Assembly: GCA_023213395.1 (NCBI GenBank)
Contig: CM041465.1
Location: forward strand, 213,907,741 to 213,971,740
Length of the DNA: 64,000 bases
Origin: Cycas panzhihuaensis
Taxonomy: Eukaryota > Cycadophyta
Direction: 5' to 3'
Under the pieces are notes generated by a model. That model had not been told where the DNA came from. It did no database searches and saw only the letters and a program-made list of their open reading frames with translations. Shown piece after piece: positions 58,917-64,000 of the stretch. The number at the start of each line of letters is the position of its first letter. The first letter of the stretch is position 1. Both the position numbers and the translations under genes were made by a program.

Positions 58917-60940
58917 GGGTAAAATAAATAATAAGATAAGAAATAACTCCCCAATATGGTCATCCAAATGTTTATTTAATAATAAGGCCTTATTCTTTTA
59001 ATTTAAGAAAATACTTAAAGACATAAAAAAACTAGAAGAAAAAAATAAAACTTACTCTTGTAAGGAACTCTATGCCTATGAGTAATGAGAGAATATTTAT
59101 GTGTATGCATGGGCATCAATTATATGAGAATATTTCAGAGAGTAACAAAGTATCTTTTATGAGGATTTATAAATTTTTTATTGCATTAATTTATTTTGTA
59201 TATTTTCCCAAAATAAATCAATATATTCTTTATTACTATTTAATTTACTAAATCAATCAAACAAAACATGTAAAATAAATCAAATAAGCCATAAAGATAG
59301 TCTTACATGGTTTGCTACTTAATGAGCATCTTTACTTGATGATAAATGAGTGTGTAAGTATATTCTTTTCTTATCTAATCTTATTCTTCCTATAAAATAA
59401 TGCTAAGAGAATGCTTCCAAGTACCCATTAATATTAGGAAAAACTAATTAAAGAGTATATAGGGGTTAACTCAAGATCTAAATAAAGCTATGTGAGTGCA
59501 TTTGGTAGTTACTCTAAAATAATATGCGAAGGAAATAAACAAGACAAGTAAGAGGAACAAGTAATTATAAGATCAAAAAGCCATAAATAAGTATTTAACA
59601 AATAATAAAAAAGACTTAAAATTAAATTATAATAAGAGGAAAACAAATAAAATAAGTTAATCAATACATAATATAGAAATAGGTGATGCCATAATAGAAT
59701 AATCAAAGACTCACAATAGTAATGTGGATAAACAAAAGTGATATATGATATAAAAAAATAATACTATAAAAGAGCAATAGTGAACTTACAATGATACTAC
59801 AAATGTTATAAAGAGATGTATAATATTATAGAGATAAGTGTGGCGATATTATATATATGTTAAAAGTGAGGCACACTAAAGGAATATCTAATACTATGGA
59901 AATAATAAAAGGGAGATGTAGCATGATTATAGGAAAATAATATATGATAGTAAAATAGTAAGCTAGATTTTGAAAGTGCAATCAAAATAAATAAGGAATA
60001 CATCAATCCTCAGTCTAATAACAAAAATAAATAAAAACTTAAATGGGAGTGCACCTTGTTTAATCAAAAGAAAATAAGAATGAAGGTTATTTTAGGGTTT
60101 TAGACCTAAAGAACTCTTAAGATACTTAAGATAATATAGGTTTAAGAAAAGCTATTTTTAATGTGTAAATTTAAAGGATTAACCCTTAAATTCATGTAAA
60201 TGTCAGTTTTTTAAAGAAACAAATTGTTTTATAGGGTCTAATTATGAAGCCAACCTCAAGATCCATAAAATTAGGATAATAAAATAATACATAAATATAA
60301 AAGATACATAACTTCCTTATATGGTGGTTTTTTAACCCATGACCACTCAATTCACATCTAATTGAGTAGATCCACAAAATAGATAATGTGAAGAAAGCAA
60401 CTACAATTAAAATCAAGGTTAAAGATGTAAAAGAAGATAAATATAAGTGAGAAATAATAGAGAATGTTTGTGTTGACCAAACCAAATTTCTCAAAGGAGC
60501 ACAAACTCATGTTTAACTCATAAGATAACTAACTTAAGGAAAACTTAAGTCATATTTGGTCCATGTAAGTTAACTCAAAGGAGCTAAGAGAGATTTTAAA
60601 ATAATTAAGAGAAATTAATGACTATTATGTGACTCAAACTATGAATTTGTACCTCCGTAACATAGAGGGATATAGAGAGATTGATCCATTTTCCATCATC
60701 GGCATATGAGAAGATGTAATATATACAAACAAATGAAATAAATACTTAATCAAATATAGTGTAAGATAAATGATAAACAAATGTAGAAAATTAGATATAC
60801 TATCAAGTAAATAATAGGCAAATGTAGTTCATCAAATATAACATAAGGTAAATCAAAAGTAGTGAATATATATCTACCGAGCGAGAAATAATTTTATAAC
60901 TAATATTTCTATAATTTAGGTAGGCAGCCCAAAATTAAGG
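58917..60940 (+). repeat. Unidentified ~2-kb interspersed repeat W, copy 2
   Basis: Second copy of 40,795-42,735, same orientation, beginning about 240 bp after the microsatellite. Landmarks are in the same order. It ends near TAGGTAGGCAGCCCAAAATT, matching AGGAAGGTGGCCCAAAATTT in copy 1. Confidence 0.8.
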
Positions 60941-61499
60941 AAATAGGGGATATTTATAATTAGTAGTAAAAGATAATATCAAGGAGGCCAATCATCTAGG
61001 TTTCAACTTTTTCTTAATAAGTTAGAAATTAGAGGCTAGGTCAACATCATTATCAAACTCTTCTTTAATGGATACTAGTGAAGGGAGTCAGTCATCATCT
61101 TAAGGGATGCTATTTGAAACTTCTTTATATATTACAACTAACTACCAATGAACTAGATTCAAAGACACCCCTATAAGAATGACTACCAAATCCATTATAC
61201 TAATGGATAGATGGGAGCAGGGGAGGGAGGAGGGAGAGAAGGGTTGATCCTACATTTTGTGGCTCAAAACTAGATCCATACCTTCATATTTACCAAGTGT
61301 GGTAAAATTATCAGATGGTCTTGTTGCCTCATATAAATTAATGAAGGCCATGATACTACTAAGCAAATACTTTAGCATGTTTGTATTAGTACAATAGCAC
61401 CCAAAGAAGCCTTCATCTATAATAGCAAGGAATGCAATAATCTAAAGAAAAATTCTATAAGATAAAGGTAAGATTCCTTTATAAAAAGGATAAGGATGC
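60941..61499. other. No gene recognised
   Basis: Spacer between repeat W and the LINE remnant. A purine-rich patch (GGGGAGGGAGGAGGGAGAG) lies at 61,216-61,236. Confidence 0.45.
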
Positions 61500-64000
61500 A
61501 TAATTTACATAAATTCCAAAGAATATTAATTCATAAAACATATGGAGCATCATAAAAGTCTCTATAAAAAGAATCAAAATTACAAAAAAAATAGCTAGTA
61601 TGTTAAATACTTAAAAATAGGCAACAACATTAAGTTCTTCTACTAGTAACTATGTCTAAGTAGTAGATGGACATACCTAAATCAAATGGAAGGTTGATTT
61701 TAACTTGCCTATAAGAGGGATGGTAAATAGAGATCTTGACCTTCATCGACCTATCTTTAGTCATTAGGCCATTATGTAAAATAAGCAAGATAAAGAGTAT
61801 TTTTCTTACATGCCACATTAACATGCCATAGAGAATGCACACGAATTAACTAAATCTCTATAATATTATGATAATTTTAAATTCTATTTGATTTACTTCT
61901 CAAATCTAGATGAATAAGTAATAAATTATACATTTTCTTTACTTGGAAGTGGAGATAAGGCATTATAAGTTCTCAGAGCTAGTCAACCCATTGGGAGGTA
62001 AAGGAAAGAACATGTAAACAAATGTTAAAATTATTCTTGATAGATTCCTTAATTAATCCAAAGAGGAATCCATGGGAAGGTAGAAGTTTCTATTTGGTTT
62101 GGAAGATATCTCATCACAGAATCTATATAAAGTTATTATCAAGTAAATGACCAACTAAAAATATTTCCTTTTAGTACTAAATCTTAGAAAACCAACTATC
62201 TAGTAGAGAAAAGCTTGTGTTACTCTAGACAAGTAGCCTTGACCACCAAAGGGAAATATTTTAACCTATAAATACATGATGTACCAAGTCACCATTCCAC
62301 ACTAGTAATTTATCACAAGCACATTAAGCTTACTAGATTAACTCAATGGTCAATAATCCTTTAATTTTGAACTTGGCTAGGCATAACATAAGCTACAATA
62401 ACAAAAAGTTTTCCTAAGCCTTAAGCCTAAGTATAAGAACATTAGAGATATAAAAATGTAAGAGAACTTATCAAGGAATACCACCTTTCTAAAACTTAAC
62501 TATGCATTTTAAATCCATTGCTTACTTCTAAATAAAGATACACCCAAGGCCCCCATCATCAATTGAATTACAACAAACATTCCATGCAACCTTGGGGATA
62601 TTATGTTTTTTAGTTGTACATGATCATAACAAATTCCTAATTAAGGATTAAAATAACTAATAAATTAAAGCCGAAAGAAGTAATATACATAGAGGGATAA
62701 TAAATATTTTTATATAACTTGAACCCTCCCTACTAGAGAGAGATATTTAGTAGATTATAAGAGAATATTTAATGTGCTTATTATATAATTTACTCCTACA
62801 TTTAATAAGAGGTGATTTCAAATATAAATGGAATTCTAAGAAGTCAAATTATTTCCCCATTTTTATGTAGCTTCCATTCCAAATTTATGACCCATAGAGG
62901 TAGGGGCCTAATGCTAAAAAAATAACAAATAGCCTTTTGAGATTAATTGGAGGAATTAGAGGCTAAACAAATGTAGTTAATATTATATGTTAGACATTGG
63001 GCATTGGCTTCTTTTATAATAGGTGTAAGAAATATGTCATCAATAAATTAACCATATAACAATTATTTACCAAAGTGGAAAGGGGAAATTACTCTACGAT
63101 AATGAGCTCATTAAGTTTGATGAATTAGACAACTTATATCATCAACAACCAAATAATATAATAATAGAGAAAGAGGTTAGCCCTATTTAATAGACCTAGA
63201 CAAATAGGTTATTGAGGAAACCATCCATAATGACCAAATATAAATGGGCATTAGCCAATAACATGTTAACCATACGAACAAACATGGACCTAAATCCTTG
63301 TTTAGAGAGCATAAAAGAAATGAAGTCCCATTTAATTTTTTCACAAGTTTTTTCAAACTCAATATTACTAATGTAGACTCTTAAGCCCACTCAACTACTT
63401 CCCATAATGAGGGATATTATCTACAATATTGCAATCTCTAACAAGCTTAATTTATTCAAGGCACCCTATCTTATCAAGAATGAAGTGGATCTGAAATACC
63501 AAGGTTTTTGCCAAAATCTTGTATATTATATTCAACAAAGTAATGGGATGCCAAACTCCTATTAAGAGTGGATCCCCTTCCTATTAAAGAATAAGATTAT
63601 GGATGTTAGTATTGGTATGAATGGTAAGTTGGAAAGAGGCAATCACTTCCTTATACATCAAAAATAAATCATGACTAATAGTTTTCTAGAGGGCTTTATA
63701 AAATTCAATAATGAGTACATCATCATTGGGGTCTTTTCTTCTACCATAATCCTTAAGGGATTTTTTGATTTATATTTAGTAAAAGGTCTATCAAACTAAA
63801 TGTGACTACACAAATTGATTTTAGAGAGAATAACATCCATATCTTTGACTTTTCAATGAGCCTTTTAGTAGACATGGGAGGTGAGGTAAATGTATAAGTA
63901 AAATGCTCAATAAACATATTGTGCATTATATGGTAATCATTAATAATAAAATTATGACTAGCCTATAAAGTAGTAATAAGAGATACTTGGTATCTCCTCT
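61500..64000 (-). mobile_element. Decayed LINE (non-LTR retrotransposon), truncated by window end
   Basis: Minus-strand reading shows LINE RT blocks in order from the window end: DVLIIEFYKAL (DGFPIEFYKAFW), then GDPLLIGVWHPITLLNIIYKILAKTL (the IGDWRPI-LLN--YKI-AK-L box, about 63,580-63,510). After these come KIKWDFISFMLSKQGF in the open stretch 63,390-63,196, a degraded RQGCPLSP region, and FIDDIFL at about 63,027-63,047 (the FADD catalytic box). Then FHLYLKSPL...CRSKLYNK and GSSYIKIFIIPL (YLG-PL...L-GR--LI-SVL). A zinc-binding-type C-terminal region is faintly readable to about 62,000. The endonuclease would lie beyond 64,000; the 3' end and any poly(A) were not found, so the left limit is approximate. 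Confidence 0.8.
63020..63780 (-). pseudogene. LINE reverse transcriptase domain remnant
   Basis: Target-primed RT of plant L1-like type. The GDP--IG-W-PITLLN--YKILAKTL block, the VYISNIEFEKTCEKIKWDFISFML palm block (FEKAYDRIEWDF in intact elements, so the first catalytic Asp region is altered to CEKIKWDF) and the FIDD box (63,036-63,047) are visible. One frameshift lies between the finger and palm blocks, and several stops are present. Distinct from the copia and gypsy RTs in this window, which have YVDD- or FFDD-type boxes. Confidence 0.8.

Overview
This window looks like a transposon-saturated intergenic stretch of a large, AT-rich seed-plant nuclear genome. The evidence is Ty1/copia and Ty3/gypsy LTR retrotransposons with plant-type initiator-Met-tRNA primer binding sites (TGGTATCAGAGC and variants), nested insertions, a LINE, long AT/GT microsatellites, and no recognisable host gene, tRNA, rRNA or organellar gene. 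The species cannot be named from sequence alone. Every protein-coding trace is a decayed retrotransposon pseudogene full of in-frame stops and frameshifts. Nothing here appears able to make a full-length protein.

Layout. 1-4,480: AT-rich DNA with one LTR-plus-tail fragment of an unnamed family (called Y) and a ~100-bp tandem repeat. 4,481-9,424 (minus): a decayed Ty3/gypsy element of family X, with LTR, PBS, leader, gag, protease and RT/RNase H but no integrase found. 10,790-11,830 (minus): two juxtaposed LTRs from different families (a TGTAATACCCC gypsy-type LTR and family Z). 13,185-26,085: a Ty1/copia element on the minus strand with matching 512-bp LTRs, split inside its RT by a second, plus-strand Ty1/copia element (15,080-20,387) that has a perfect AATAA target duplication. 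29,256-30,459 (minus): the 3' end of a Ty3/gypsy element (integrase plus family Z LTR), cut by a plus-strand family X element (30,460-34,124: LTR, PBS, leader, gag, protease), which abuts another X LTR (34,125-34,493). 35,040-35,900: second family Y copy. 40,795-42,735 and 58,917-60,940: two copies of an unidentified ~2-kb repeat (W). 44,085-51,110: a degenerate plus-strand Ty1/copia element. 51,280-56,458: another plus-strand Ty1/copia element with two 213-bp LTRs. 57,820-58,675: a very large AT-type microsatellite. 61,500-64,000: a decayed LINE on the minus strand, running off the window end.

Relative ages read by eye from LTR-LTR mismatch are consistent with the nesting: outer copia (roughly 15-20%), then inner copia (about 12%), then the 51-56 kb copia (about 16 of 213 positions, 7.5%). 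Most of the decay looks like C-to-T and G-to-A change: former Gln and Trp codons have become TAG or TAA, and zinc-binding Cys codons have become Tyr. This is what long-term cytosine methylation and deamination of silenced elements would leave. No previously undescribed biological system is evident. The points most worth a second look are the unidentified W repeat pair, the LTRs that carry end signals on both sides, the GC-rich hairpin islands in the inner copia LTRs, and the stop-codon bias.
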